From Auanema rhodensis (lineage: Eukaryota; Nematoda; Chromadorea; Rhabditida; Rhabditidae): 64,000 nt of DNA. The DNA is taken from the NCBI GenBank assembly GCA_964057225.1, contig OZ059896.1:6386001-6450000 (forward strand). Direction: 5' to 3'. Position 1 is the first letter of the stretch. Each line of letters begins with the position of its first letter. Both the position numbers and the translations under genes were made by a program. The notes beneath the pieces were generated by a model, which worked only from the letters and a program-made list of their open reading frames with translations, was not told the DNA's origin and made no database searches. Of this stretch, positions 25,809 through 38,800 are shown piece by piece.

Positions 25809-28800
25809 TTACCGTTTTCGTCGTCTACAGTGAGAGCGTTGACAACAACATGTTGGAATTGGAGGTGGACAACATGATCGATTCTAAAATAATATAATTT
25901 AAACAATATTATATTTAATATTTGAAATGAGATAAATCTTTAAGAATAAAATACCTGGGTATTACAGCATTGTTGCGTTGGTTGTGGACAACATGTCTGA
26001 ACCAATGAGTTACAACATGGTTGTGTAGGTGCAGGTGTTGAGCAGCACAATGGAGAAGACTATAACGATTATTAGAGAATATTTCAATGAAATTTATACA
26101 AAATATAAGAAATTCTACAACATACTTGTTGACAACATTGAGATGATTGACCGCTACCACAAGATTGCTGGGCTGGTGGAGATGCACCACAGGAAGATGG
26201 ACATTGAGGGGAACACCCACCACCTGGAATAATAATAATAAATTTTTTAATAAATATTAAAGCAAACTGCAAGATGATTGTGCTTGAGGTTGACATGGAT
26301 TGAATGATATTGGCATACAGAGAGAACCTTGTCTACTGAATAACTGTCCTCCACAGCATTGGTTTTGCTTAAAATAGTTTTTGAACATAATTATTTACCA
26401 ATTCGATTAAATCTAATTTTCTAGTTTCTCAAATGCATTGGTAAATTCAAACCTGTGGAGCAGCAGCATAACTACTTGGAGCTATTCCATAACTAGATTG
26501 CTGAGGTTGGGCATATCCTCCTGCTTGAGGTTGAGCATATCCTCCTGCTTGAGGTTGGGCATATCCTCCTGCTTGAGGTTGAGCATATCCTCCTGCTTGA
26601 GGTTGAGCATATCCTCCTGCTTGTGGTTGAGCATATCCTCCTGCTTGTGGTTGAGCATATCCTCCTGCTTGTGGTTGAGCATATCCCTGAATGAAAATTA
26701 AATTATCAGTTATTCAATACAAATATAACATACGGTGGATGGTTGAGAGTAAGAATTTATAGCAGAGAGAGGAGGAGGTGGAATATATTGTGGAAGAGTA
26801 GGCATTTGGCTACCACCAGTTTGATATCCTCCCGCTGAAAATATGATAAAGATAATTATGATTAATGAAATAATGATAAAAGATATACATTGTGGTTGAG
26901 AATAACTTTGAGATGGTTGAGCGTATGTTGATGGACTAACTTGTACTGGTTGACTATAACCTCCAGAACTAGATGGCCCAGCTGCTCCTCCACTAAAAAT
27001 TAATACAAAAATATTCATTGATAATTTTCAAATTGTTACGTATAAGACGAAATATCTTTATTTTCAGTTTCTTCGATTGTTGTGCTACCATAACTTCCCG
27101 ATCCAAGTGGTGGAGTTTCCTCTGTTGCACCACTTTCTGATGGCTTTTGATAGGAGGACACATCGTGATCTTCTTCTAAATCTGAGTAAGAACTTTCTGG
27201 TTGAGAAGGAGCTGGTTCAGGATTTATGTTTCCATATTTTTCTTTTCCTGTTTCTTCTGTTTCATACATATCTTCTTCCCCACCTGCATATGACGTTGAC
27301 GATTCCGAGGATTTTTCCATATATGATGATTCGGAAGCGGGAAGATCCTCCTTATCTGGATAAGTGTCACCTTCTTCGGAAGGATATGAATTTCCAGATT
27401 CTGGTGCTGGAGCTGGAGCAGGAGCTGGAGCAGGAGCAGGAACAGGAGCAGAATATGATTCTGTTTTTTCCTGATAAGCGCTAGCAGGTGCTGGTGGTGG
27501 TAATTCTTCCTTTTCATCATAGGATCCACCGGCTTCAGGAGCTGGAACTGTGCTTTCAGAATAAGAACTAGATGGCGCAGGTGCTGGTGCTGGATAAGAA
27601 TTTCCTGCTGGTTCTGGAGCAGAATATGATGAAGCTGGAGCTGGTGGTGGAGCTGGTGCAGGTGATGGATAAGAATTTCCTGCTGGTTCTGGAGCAGAAT
27701 ATGATGAAGCTGGTGCTGGAGCTGGTGCTGGAGATGGATAAGAATTTCCTGCTGGTTCTGGAGCAGAATATGATGAAGCTGGAGCTGGTGGTGGAGCTGG
27801 TGCAGGTGATGGATAAGAATTTCCTGCTGGTTCTGGAGCAGAATATGATGAAGCTGGAGCTGGTGCTGGAGCTGGTGATGGATAAGAATTTCCTGCTGGT
27901 TCCGGAGCGGAATAGGATGAAGCTGGAGCTGGTGCTGGAGCTGGTGATGGATAAGAATTTCCTGCTGGTTCTGGAGCAGAATATGATGAAGCTGGAGCTG
28001 GTGCTGGAGCTGGTGAGGGATAAGAGTTCTCAGCTGGTTCTGGAGCAGAATATGATGAAGCTGGAGCTGGTGCTGGAGCTGGTGAGGGATAAGAGTTCTC
28101 AGCTGGTTCTGGAGCAGAATATGATGAAGCTGGTGGTGGAACGGGTGCTGGGGGTGGAGCTGGTGCGGGTGAAGGATAAGAGGTTTCTTCTGGCTCAGGA
28201 GCAGAATAAGAAGATGATGGAGCTGGTTCTGGTTCTGGGGCTGGTTCTGGTGCAGGAGCTGGTCCTGGAGATGGATAAGAACTTTCTGCTGGTTCGGGAG
28301 CAGAATAAGATGAAGCTGGAGCTGGTGCAGGAGATGGGTAGGAATTTCCTGCTGGTTCGGGGGCAGAGTAAGACGAAGCAGGTGGCGGTGGAGCTGGAGC
28401 TGGTGCAGGAGCAGGTGCTGGTGCTGGATACGAAGTTTCTTCTTCAGGACCCGAATATGATTCTGCCGGAGCTGGTGCTGGAGCTGGTGCTGGAGCAGGT
28501 GATGGATATGCGCTTTCTGGTGCAGCATTTGCAGAATTAGGTGCAGAGTACGAACTACCTGATGTAGCAGCAGCTGGATATGTTTCAGAAGAGGATGGCG
28601 ATGGGTATGAGGTTTGTGCTGGAGGAGGTGGTGGAAGTGCAACGGGAGCTGCAGGTGGTGTTTCTGGTGCTGGCGCAGGATAAGAGGATGAATCTAAAAA
28701 TATAACTTAAAATAGACGTAATTAACTTGTTTTCAGCAGATTTTATGATACAATGCTATACAAATTTGGATTGTGCAACTTTTGCATGCATGTGAACGCC

Positions 28801-31486
28801 TATATTCAGGTTTTTAAATACAAAATTTTTGTATTTTTCGCTACCATACACATTTCTTAAACCCAAATTTCATTGTATACCTGAGCCACTTTCTTCTATT
28901 TTATCATAGCTTCCAGTTTCTTCGGGAGCCTGAGGAGGAGCAATAGGTGGAAGCCCAGCACTCTCAAGTGGTGCAGGTCCTCCAGAAGATTCATCACATG
29001 GAATACATGCGGCTCCCTTTGAAGCTGGAGCTGATCCATCAATGGTAGAATACCCTGAGCCACGATCTGTAACGTAGCTCAGTGATTGGAGAGAGTAAGA
29101 AGAGGTATAAGTAAAGTCATCTAAGTACGGACATCTAGTGACAAAACATGACAACCTTTGTACAATATTAAGAAACAAATGAATTAGAACTAAATATGAT
29201 AGGTTTAAGATAATATCTATATATAATTCTAATTTAACATTAAAAACTCATAGTTGAACATATAAACTAGAAGTAAAACCAGATTATGTAATGATGTAAA
29301 AATTTAATTAGTTATCATTAACCAAGCAACTTTTCTTCTAGTTGCTATGAATGTATTGTACTGATAAGTAGCCAGTAACTGTCAGAATAACTGTTAGATG
29401 TCGTTAATTATGTGATGAGATGATTTAAGCGCATTTACGTATAATAAAAACTTGATTAAACTTCCGTATTGCTTAACTATGGCTCGATAGCTGTCAGAGA
29501 ACAGAAAACATATCAGAAGCATGTAACAAGTTGGGTGTTACGCAGTAGTTGTCTAGATAACAAACAAACTCTTGTATTTTGTTATTAATTTTAAAAAAAA
29601 TGTTGTTATATAAGATATGGCGTGTTGATAGTGAGTGATGGTGAGTGATAAAAGCTCTAACTAATAAGAATTATTTAGTAAAAATAAAACAAACGGATTA
29701 GTTGAGGCATTGTTGGTGGAGCTACAGGTGGCTGAGCTCTCCAGACATATAAAGATTTTTCCTCCACCTCATCTTCTGTTGCATCATCGTCCTCGGTACT
29801 TTGCTCCGCTGGTTCGACTTGCAATGGCTGCTCAGAAGCAGGAATGTTTTCGAATAGCGAGTTACTTGAGATTATAGGCACTTTTGTAACCGGCTCTATG
29901 CTGATAGAGAACGGCATTGGCGATAATCCTGAGAAGTATAGTTAGATTCTTAAGCAGTTAAGTTATAAAGAAAGAGGAAAGAAGATGAACTACGTAATAG
30001 AGATAAAGAAGCGAAAATACAGAACTTGTTTAGAACTAGAACGATAATGCTTGTATCGGTCTTTGTATCTATTCTTCTATGCTTTAAAACAATTTCTAAT
30101 AGAAAATGTCAGTGAAATGTGATGACGTGATTGTAATGATTGTTGTTTATAAAGCTGTGAAGCTGTTTTATTACTAAAAGATTTGATAGATGGAATAGTT
30201 GTGATTTCCATATATATGTATAACAGTTCTCTATTTTCAAAAAATGTATAGAATATTATAAAAAGAAATATATAGTTAGAGACAGAGAAAAAGAGAGAGA
30301 TACAGAGAAATAGATAGAAAGAGAGGATAGGAGAGATTAAATGAATAGTTAGTACCGTCATAACCATCAGGAAACTGATCAACTTCATGAAGATTAAAAT
30401 TCTGAAAATCTGCAATAGGTTGTAAGTATGATTAAAGCATTAATAGACACAGCAAAGCATCCTTATATGTTATATGTTAAAATTAACTTATTATTTACAT
30501 AAATATATTAACTTATATATACATATAGATAATGCATACCTGTTCTTGATGAATAACCACTTTTCTATAATATTTTTATTTAAAAACAGTTATTAATTAT
30601 ATTTTTTAAGATATACCTCAATTTGATCTACAGATCTTTTTACAGATAATTCAGTAGATTCTTCAGAATCATCTAATTCTTCACTTGAATAAGCTATAAT
30701 AAAGTTTTGTTATTACTTGTGTTGTATTTGTTTTATGTTTTTTACCAGCGCTGTCTGAATCTACTGGAGGTTCACGACGTCTGTTCCTTTGTCCATGTTC
30801 TATAGATCTTTCAGCTGAAATGCCGTCTTCTACTTCTTCTTCTGACTCAATTAATTCTTCTGGTTGTGGAGTAGCATAAGCTTTTCCTCCATTACCTCCA
30901 GCGTAAAACTGATCCAAAACCTAAAAAAATGAGAAGTTAAGAATTTACATTATAATATTCATTTACCATTTGAGATTGTCCTAGATTTTGGATGGTAAAA
31001 CGATGCTTACTGTTACTGATTGGTTCATGTACCCATTCAAACGGTATGCTAACACCATCAGCACGAGAAATGCGTGAATGTTCTTCAGATTCAACAAATG
31101 AAGTATCGTCTTCAAGACTATCAGCATCATCAATTTCTCTTTTTTTTGGAATTTGATCAATATTCCTAAATTTTGAAAATAAACAAAGTAATCGAATGTT
31201 TTTTGTGATTTTAGCATAATATAAATATTAAATATTTGTTATAATTAAGTAATAATAGAATTATATAAATTAAAAAAACTTACTTAATTCCTTGAGAATC
31301 ACCCAAATCTTTATCTGTTGGAATTTCCGGCGGAGGATAATATTTGACACTTTGTGATATTGGTAAATCAGCTTTAAATTCAAAACCATTTTGCTTATAG
31401 GATGGTAAATTGAAATTTTCACTAGCCAATGTGTAAGATATTAAAATAGATAATAAACAAAGCATAGTATGCCTTGAGAAATGCAT
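25809..31486 (-). CDS. Large secreted Pro/Ala/Tyr-rich protein with Cys-rich C-terminus
   Basis: Sixteen exons (31486-31284, 31165-30967, 30920-30746, 30693-30617, 30564-30540, 30409-30356, 29928-29695, 29066-28881, 28693-27040, 26992-26889, 26834-26734, 26686-26453, 26367-26268, 26223-26126, 26059-25955, 25883-25809) join in phase to 1,207 codons plus stop. The start ATG opens a signal peptide (LCLLSILISYTLA). Then come an acidic segment with dibasic sites, a low-complexity domain of about 550 residues built from SSYSAPEPAGNSYPSPAPA-like units, a run of GYAQPQAG repeats, and a tail with many paired cysteines (QCCGG, QPCCN, QTCCP, QQCCN, SCCPPP, TCCC) ending in RRRKR. No transmembrane segment or known enzyme domain is seen. 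The composition suggests a cross-linked extracellular structural protein such as cuticle or eggshell, which is inference. The family is not recognised. The least certain junction is exon 7 to 8; splitting into two genes is possible. Confidence 0.8.
26497..26686 (-). repeat. GYAQPQAG coding minirepeat
   Basis: Seven tandem copies of an 8-codon unit (Gly-Tyr-Ala-Gln-Pro-Gln-Ala-Gly) fill most of exon 12 of the secreted protein. Copies differ only by silent or single-base changes (CCACAA versus CCTCAA, GCT versus GCC), indicating recent expansion by slippage or unequal exchange. Confidence 0.93.
27570..28540 (-). repeat. Ser-Tyr-Ala-Pro-Glu coding repeat domain
   Basis: Within the long exon 9, about ten copies of a unit of 60-80 bp encode SSYSAPEPAGNSYPSP plus a variable run of Ala-Pro. 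The + strand is strongly G over C skewed (GCTGGTGCTGGAGCTGG). Because the repeat lacks stop triplets in several frames, two long shadow ORFs also exist here, one on each strand; neither is supported as a gene. Confidence 0.9.
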
Positions 31487-33360
31487 AGTTGTTGAACTTT
31501 GTGGTTCAAATGAATAGTATGGCTCTCAATATCCACTAGATAGATATGAAGACAATTCAAGACAAGAGTTGAAGGCTATAGTAACGTCTTCTAGAAATTG
31601 GAATAGTTTTGGACAGTGGTTTCTTCTTGAAGTCAGTTAGTCCTCCAAACAGCTGGGCATTCCAAGATAGATATAAGTGTGCACAGCACGCTCTCCTCAC
31701 AGCTTGTTCAAGTAGGCGGAGTTTAACGGGCACGCCTTGTAAGGATAACAAGCGGGGTGGAACGATTTGTATGATTGAAGAAAGATATAGGAACAGATAG
31801 AAATGAAAGCTTCAAGACAGATTTTTTTGAGAAATTAAGGAAAGGTTTGTTTATGAGAAAGAGATATATATATAGAGTCAGAGAGAAATAAAGAGAGCGA
31901 GAAAATACAGAGATAGTAAGACGATAGGAAGACAGACTTTGAGATCTTGAGTAGAGAAGAAGATAAAAATATTGTAATATGAAAGAGAATCTCACAACAT
32001 TTCATGTTTAGATGAAATATTAATTTGTATAATATTTATATAATAATAATACTAATTAATATTAATCTTTTATTAGAACTCAACTGAATTGTCATGGTTA
32101 TAGCAGTGATTCATCTTAACTAATTCGAATGAACAACACATGAAAACATGAAGAATTGAAACTTGAAACCTTGTGTCATAACCTAAACTTCTAGAAACAA
32201 TGGAAAGTTAAACCGGATAACAGTCTTAAATCCGTTAACGGTGTTTTGATTTTCTATCTTTCTTTCATTCGCATTTCATTTCATATGTCTCGAAATGGTG
32301 AAAACAGGAGAAGAGGGTGAATACTTTCACTGCAGGACAACTCCTGACCTCATCGTGTCGAATTATGAAATGAATAAAACGAGAAGATGAAAAACACTTT
32401 CATCGGAAAAACTAAATTACTTAAATACTAAACTATCTATATGTTTATATATATGAAGATACATATAGTAAACTTTATCTTTATATATAAGAGATAAATT
32501 GTCATTTATCTTTTATTTATTTTCAAATTAATAGTTTCTTGTATGTATATTTATAGGAAATGACAATCTGATTATCAATTAGAGTTTTTGATGTGAACTA
32601 CATGTGTTCATATATCATAATATATGTATATCTCTTACTACTATAACTTCAATTATTGAAATAAATGAATGTGACAGCAGTTTTTTATAAGTTACAATAT
32701 CATTATACATACAATACAAATTATAAATATTATATATTATTCAAAAACTGCTTCACCAATCATTTGAAGACATCACAGCTTGAAAAATCCGTGTAAACAT
32801 CTAAATAAACCATTTTGTATAATTTTTTTTATTTATTCTTCATCAAAGATTTGTAAATGACAAAAAACGGTTGAAACGAGAACGGAAATGATTCCGTAGA
32901 TATAGCAAGCACGTTTTGATGAGAAAAATAGGTCTGTTTGAGGATCCAACTTGATGACTTGGGAATTCCGATTTGAACCAAACCAAAGCTAGTAATCTTC
33001 TAGCAATAAATGGTAACCAGTTCAGGAGCATCTTTTCATATTAAAAGAAAAAAATTTAAAAAAACAAAGAAGGTGAATTGTCGAAATGAAAAAGAAAATA
33101 AATGAAATGAAAGTAAAACAGAAGAAGACAATTTGGTAATGAAAACTATCAATTTGAATTGTTACAAAAACAAGGAAATTACTTCCGGAATCAATAAATG
33201 AATCATTGAATCTTATATCTTCTGATGTGAATTACAATGTTTCTGTTCGGATTTGAAATATTATTGTCCTTTACCTAATCAAATTAATATTTTATAATTG
33301 CTCTGTCAGGTATATTTAGGTTTATAAAATGTAAAAGAAAACAAGAAAATCAAGATTCAA
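31487..33360. other. Upstream region of the secreted-protein gene, no gene seen
   Basis: About 1.9 kb of mostly AT-rich DNA. The first 300 bp upstream of the signal-peptide ATG are GC-richer (around 31,620-31,760) and are the likely promoter and 5' UTR of the - strand gene. No conserved protein block or structural RNA was recognised. Confidence 0.55.
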
Positions 33361-33484
33361 CTAGTTTCTTGATTTAAATAGGATAATCGCAAGCTTTTCT
33401 ACTTTCAAAGCATTCTGATTTATCGTATGATCATGCTTGCCATCTAGTAAATCGTCAATTTCATCTTGTAACTTGGTCAAGCTT
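33361..33484 (-). other. Possible unassigned coding exon
   Basis: On the - strand, an acceptor-like ATATAG is followed by 40 open codons and a stop. They read SLTKLQDEIDDLLDG and KHDHTINQNALKVEKL in part, a composition like an amphipathic helical protein rather than random AT-rich DNA. A second open stretch upstream (about 33,510-33,640, including SEYIHAARTKISFEWLKTY) could be the preceding exon, but I could not join the two in phase with a convincing donor. It is either the 3' exon of a small gene or a decayed gene copy. The family is not recognised. Confidence 0.3.
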
Positions 33485-33659
33485 CTATATTAGCCAAAAC
33501 GATTGACATCTATAAGTCCTCTTCTTAATTAATAAACTAAATCTGATAAAATGGTGAAAGCATTCATCGAAATCTGTTTATATGTTTTTAGCCATTCAAA
33601 ACTAATCTTTGTTCTAGCAGCGTGAATATATTCAGAAACTTTTTTTCTTCAAAACTTTT

Positions 33660-34893
33660 CGAGGTCAAGCTATGGTTTTCCTTTTAAGCAAGTTTATTTT
33701 ACAAACTGCTATTATGGAAATGAAAGTTTATTACCATTTGGATCATTTCTTGTGGCTCAAACGTATAATTTTTATGATATATTTATATTTTACTTACCTT
33801 TTATATATTTATTTGACAATAAAACAAAAAAAAAGTAACATACTATTATTATTATTATAAAAACAATATTTCATTATACAATATAAAAAAAGAATACTTG
33901 TTAAGTTGAATTGTTAATAGAAATGAGGACATTATAAAGTGGTTCATAAAAAATATTTGAAAATACACTTCAAATATTTGTAAATTTACAAATATTACTT
34001 CAATTTAAAATATAATTGTTAGTATAAGTATATGTGAAACAATATATTTTGAATATTTCAAATCAATATCATCAAAGCAAAAAATGTTATTTCATTGAAC
34101 TAGTTACATAGATACGGTTGCATTCATGTCTACCCTATTAACATCAAACGAATACTTTATATTTGTGATTTCATAAGAAGTAATTCTTACTTAGAAAATG
34201 ACATCAACATTTATATTTAAATTATATTTAATATTTAAGATGATTTCAATTTATTAGAAAAACTATTATTCATTGCTTTATTGGTTAAATGCTAACAAAT
34301 TAGCTTTTCAATGCTTGCTTATAGTTTGTTAGCAGAAAAGCGTAGTATAACCAGTCTAACCAGGAATACAACTAGTTGCATTCACACAATGCTCATCTAA
34401 TCTGTTTTTGAAAAGAATGTTTAACATTAGAAATTTAAATATTTTCAATTTTGAATATTTTAGATTATTTACTTAATGACCTCATATTATCTTAATTATA
34501 TTATATTTAAAATAATTATTAAAATAATTAAATAACATGATCTTAATTGATTTATTTGTCATTCTCTATATTGTTTATGAAATCATTATAGGTAATATAA
34601 TGATACTTTGAAGTAAATTATAAATTGTATGTATTCAATAATGTTTAGAAAGAAGATAAAACTGATACGACGACAAGTTTAGCTACCGAGAACTACCGGT
34701 TAGGATCAGGAACCAGAAAGCTTACTCCTCCTCTTTAAGCAGTTAGAACGAGAAATATAGAGCTTGTCCATTGATTTCTGATCAGATATATTATAGATAA
34801 AATTCATCTCGATTACAAATATATAAACCTAAGGTATACTCCCAATTCAAAATAAAAATATAATTAAGGACAACTCATGAAAGAAAAAATGAA
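33660..34893. other. AT-rich intergenic region, nothing recognised
   Basis: Very AT-rich sequence with short A and T runs. No protein block, RNA gene or repeat family is identified. A GC-richer patch near 34,650-34,770 (ACCGAGAACTACCGGTTAGG) has no recognisable function. Confidence 0.5.
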
Positions 34894-35296
34894 TTAATTA
34901 TCTCCAGACATTTTCTTCCACTTAATTGATAATTCAGCTAAAACAAAAGCTCGTACATTTGGATCTTTTACTTTTTCACTGATTTCTGATAAAACTTTCG
35001 TTTTGCTCATTCCATCTAAATAAGATATTTAAAAAATGCTTTACCATGTCGAGTACCATAATAATCAACTAAACTATTTCCATATTCAATCCAAACACAG
35101 TTGTTACATCCTTGACCACAGCACAGTCCTTCTTCTGGTTCATCTGGTCGAGATGTCAGGCAAGCGGAGTTGTCTGATGACTTAAATTTAAAATAAACAT
35201 AACTTGGTTATAAAAATTTCACTTTCTCACATTATCTCCAACTGAGAAAAATCGTTTTCTTACGAAGAAACGAGAAACAATAGACAATTTATTCAT
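34894..35296 (-). CDS. Oxidoreductase-like domain protein (OXLD1-like), mitochondrial
   Basis: Three exons (35296-35231, 35180-35045, 35015-34894) join in phase to 107 residues. The N-terminus MNKLSIVSRFFVRKRFFSV is basic and hydrophobic without acidic residues, as in a mitochondrial presequence. The core EEGLCCGQGCNNCVWIEY matches the oxidoreductase-like domain (CC-x3-C-x2-C-VW). The tail DPNVRAFVLAELSIKWKK matches the usual end of the family. Human OXLD1 is a small mitochondrial protein with this domain; its biochemical role is poorly defined. In-frame ATGs lie farther upstream, but this start was chosen because it directly gives the presequence. The gene sits between two other - strand genes with no sign of co-transcription. 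Confidence 0.88.
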
Positions 35297-35880
35297 AGAA
35301 TCTGAGAAAGACTTCACAGTATCTAGATATAACCAGAAATATACATATATAGTATTATAATAATTCAGCATCTGCATGTATAGAGAGAAAAACAAAGATT
35401 TCTCAGTAATAGGAATAAGTTGAGAAATCAAGGATTTATTAAGCATACGTTAAATTATATGCAGTATTATTATTTTTAATGATTGAGAGTTATATATACG
35501 AAATAAATAACAGATCTGCTTAAATAAATGATGTATTAGTTAAAGTAAAGAAGTTTGAGCAGTTAAATATTTTGAACTGATAGATAGGATAGATAGTATG
35601 CATCTCACAAGCACATGAAGAAATATATACCCGCAAAAAAAGAAGAAGAAGGAAAGAATCATAGAACACGATGTTAGCATATATGTAAACAACTGAGAAG
35701 AAACTCATTTAAATCATTAAGGAATGAATCAATGGACTCCTTGACATAAATAACACTTAACACCGAATACATACATCTTATTTACAATGCAAATGTACAA
35801 GTTTTGGGAAGTTTTTGATATGAAAACTATTAGCTTACTAATTCCAATTTACATATTGTAACATTGGATAACCTAAACAG
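35297..35880. other. Intergenic region between the OXLD1-like and srGAP genes
   Basis: About 580 bp of AT-rich sequence. It should contain the OXLD1-like promoter and the srGAP 3' UTR. No clear AATAAA-type signal close to the srGAP stop or other element was identified. Confidence 0.5.
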
Positions 35881-38800
35881 TTAATCGAACTTTGCTTCTT
35901 TCAATGCTGCTGCAAGTTCTTCCAGAGGAGGAGATAAACCACGTAGAGGTTTAGAGGTTGTCGATGTATAAATAGCAGAGTAGCTAAAATAAAAGTACAT
36001 TTTTGAAAAATACGCAAACACCTACTCATTTTGCACATCTGAACGCCGTTTAACTATGTGATTATCATCAAAATCGTTGGAACTTGCTGAGCTCGAAGCA
36101 TCCGAACTTGGCTGGTCACATGGAGTATGTCTTGAAATAGCGCTATCACAACTTCTACTCGAACCACGAGCATCCAATATTGTACTATCATGTAATAAAG
36201 ATATACGTTGTTGAGTTTTACCACTTTGCACACCGTCGGAACTATAAAAAAGTATAAGAAATGTTGAAATAATAAATTAACAACTTACAGAGGATACACT
36301 CTACCAGTATCATCTTTCACATTCAATTCTCGTCGTAAATGTTGTAGCTGATCTCGTAAAGAAGTCATTACAGGCATTCTGGTCACTGAATAGCCGGTAG
36401 ATGACTGAGAAATTGTAGATGCATGGGAATCTGGTCTTTCCGTTTCCCAAATAGGTCTAAAAGAATAACTTAAAAACAATGGAATATATAATCAGCAAAC
36501 CGTGATAAAGGTGAAATAGTCTTTTCTCTTTCTTTTTGATCTCGCTGGGCAAATTTAACAGTGAGCTCATTTGCAATACGTGAAGGTATATCAGTTCGAA
36601 GCAATGGTGGAGTTGTATTTTCTTCCGATGTTCTACGATAATGATCATCAAAAGCTGATCGGTTAGAAGATCTAAAATAATAATTTCAACTTTGCATCAA
36701 ATGTTTAGTGTTACCTGCTCGATAAACTAGGTTGACTATATATATCTTCCTTAGGTGATGCTTGAACAGTAGATTGCGTTGTAATCCTTGGCAAAGATGG
36801 AATATCGGCTTCCGTACTAATTGACATTTCATAAGTACTATCCAACATATGATCATTTTCATTGTGCGACATGTGATTATGAGGATGATCTTCATCATCA
36901 GAAGCATCTCTGAATTTAAAATTCAAAAAGAATAGAGCTGAAACTTTAATACCCATCATCCATATATCCTAGGTGTTCAGTAGCGGATATTGAATATTTA
37001 TCATAGATAGGACCAGCGGGATCAGAGGGAAACACTTCCAAAGAATGAACAATTAAGCCACGCACAAGTTCATTCACATAGTTATGATAAAACACCTTAA
37101 ATTTTAAAAGAATAAGCTTATTTGTATTCGCAATATTACTTGATCTTTTCCTTCTGGTATGGGAAGAAGTGTTGGTCCGAAACAGATTGCAAGACTATGC
37201 GGCTCCATCATGTTTTCATCTGCAAACTCGCAGAGATGGGAAAGAAAACCGAACAGATATCTGAGTAAAAGGATATTACACGCGGGTAACTTAGCAATCA
37301 AATCTCTCGTCTAAAAAAAAAGAAATAAATTATGAATTACTTTCATTAACTAACTTTTCTAATAAATTCTTGAGGGCTATCAGCTTTAGCACAGTCGGTG
37401 AATTGATCGAATAAGAAAATTGGAAATAATGGTTCCCTTAACTCTCTTAGGTAAAGCTTTAGAACACCTGCAACCGAGTTTGATTCAGATCCATCGATTA
37501 ACTCAGAAAACGCATCTTCTCCTATATTTTCTATTATAAGAGCACTTAATAAGCTCTGATCAAACCTCTCTCATATGATTCCTTATAACGGGTAATTTCT
37601 GACTGAGATCCACTAATACGGAACAAGCCCTGATTTCTTAAAGAAAACCTGGATAGATATCCAACAGATGACATAACAACCAGTGGAATAAGTTCTCCCG
37701 TTGCTTCAACATACTCATCCAAACTCCCCCCTAAAATTATATTTACACCCAAAAACAGAGTTAATATTACCAAAAAGTTTTGGACGCGGTTGAGTGAGAT
37801 CAGGAGCAGTTCCACCAATTCGTCTTATCTTTTTGCGTCCAACGTCATCAAAAATCATGGTGAGAGATTCTGTTGGCTCTAAATATATGAAAAACTGAAC
37901 GAAATGAAAAAAAATAAAATACCCCCTTCTCGAACTAATGCTTCAACTATAGCTTTAGTACGGGCTTCCAAGCGCTCAATAAGATTTCCATTAAGCAGAA
38001 AACATTCGAATTTCTAAAATATCGATATAGAAAAAGCAAAATAATATTAAATCCGACTTCTAAATAATATTGATAAGCATCAAGCACATCTTTTCTCCAT
38101 TTAACCATGTCAGTTGGGGTATCACGATAAAGTTCATGTAAATGTCTTTCACAAGCTTCTAAAGTTTTCCATAGCTAAAGATTAACATTTTAATAATGAA
38201 CAGCATATTTTATAAAAAAAACCTCATCGCTTTCCAACCGAAGACCATGGAGTCTTTTTTCTATTTGTTTTTGTCGTTGAGACAAGTCTACCATTAACCC
38301 ACGTTCAGCGGATACTATACTTATATCATCTCCTATTTGTGATCTTAAAATATTTCCAGTTTCAAACAAGAAACGAAATTTCAGAAACCTGAATTCAAAC
38401 TGTTTTGGTAACATGAATGTAGCATGATGAGCTTCGAAGAATCTTTGCTTATCTGCCTTTGAATCTAATGATGACCGCAAAGTCCCTAACTCAGCAAGTG
38501 AGTCCATTTCTCTTTGAGTCAAGCGCTTCCTAACATCAATTACATGATCTGAAAACATTTGTTTTCCCTTTTATGCAGTCGAAATTAAAATCCCATGTCT
38601 ATTAATATTCTATCATACTGTATAGTTACCCCAAACTACTAAACAAATAATAAAGCTGTGAACACCAGCAACATACAGTTCGCTGAATCTCGATACCTCA
38701 CACCTCAGTATATTATGGGTCTGTTGTCTTCGCGTTTCTATTCAGTGGACCCGTATTGAATTTCAGTAGTCTCCATTCTCATAACTTCAAGAACACAATC

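Noticed and set aside
26438-26701. 87-codon + strand ORF of repeated SISSCLRL units
   Set aside because: It is antisense to the GYAQPQAG repeat in exon 12 of the secreted-protein gene.
27572-28540. 322-codon + strand ORF rich in Leu, Val, Glu and Met
   Set aside because: It is antisense to the Ser-Tyr-Ala-Pro coding repeat and open only because the repeat lacks stop triplets in that frame. It has no domain and no splice context.
27224-28642. 472-codon - strand ORF rich in His, Gln and Leu
   Set aside because: It is a shifted frame of the long exon of the secreted protein. The other frame joins all neighbouring exons in phase and continues the signal-peptide protein.
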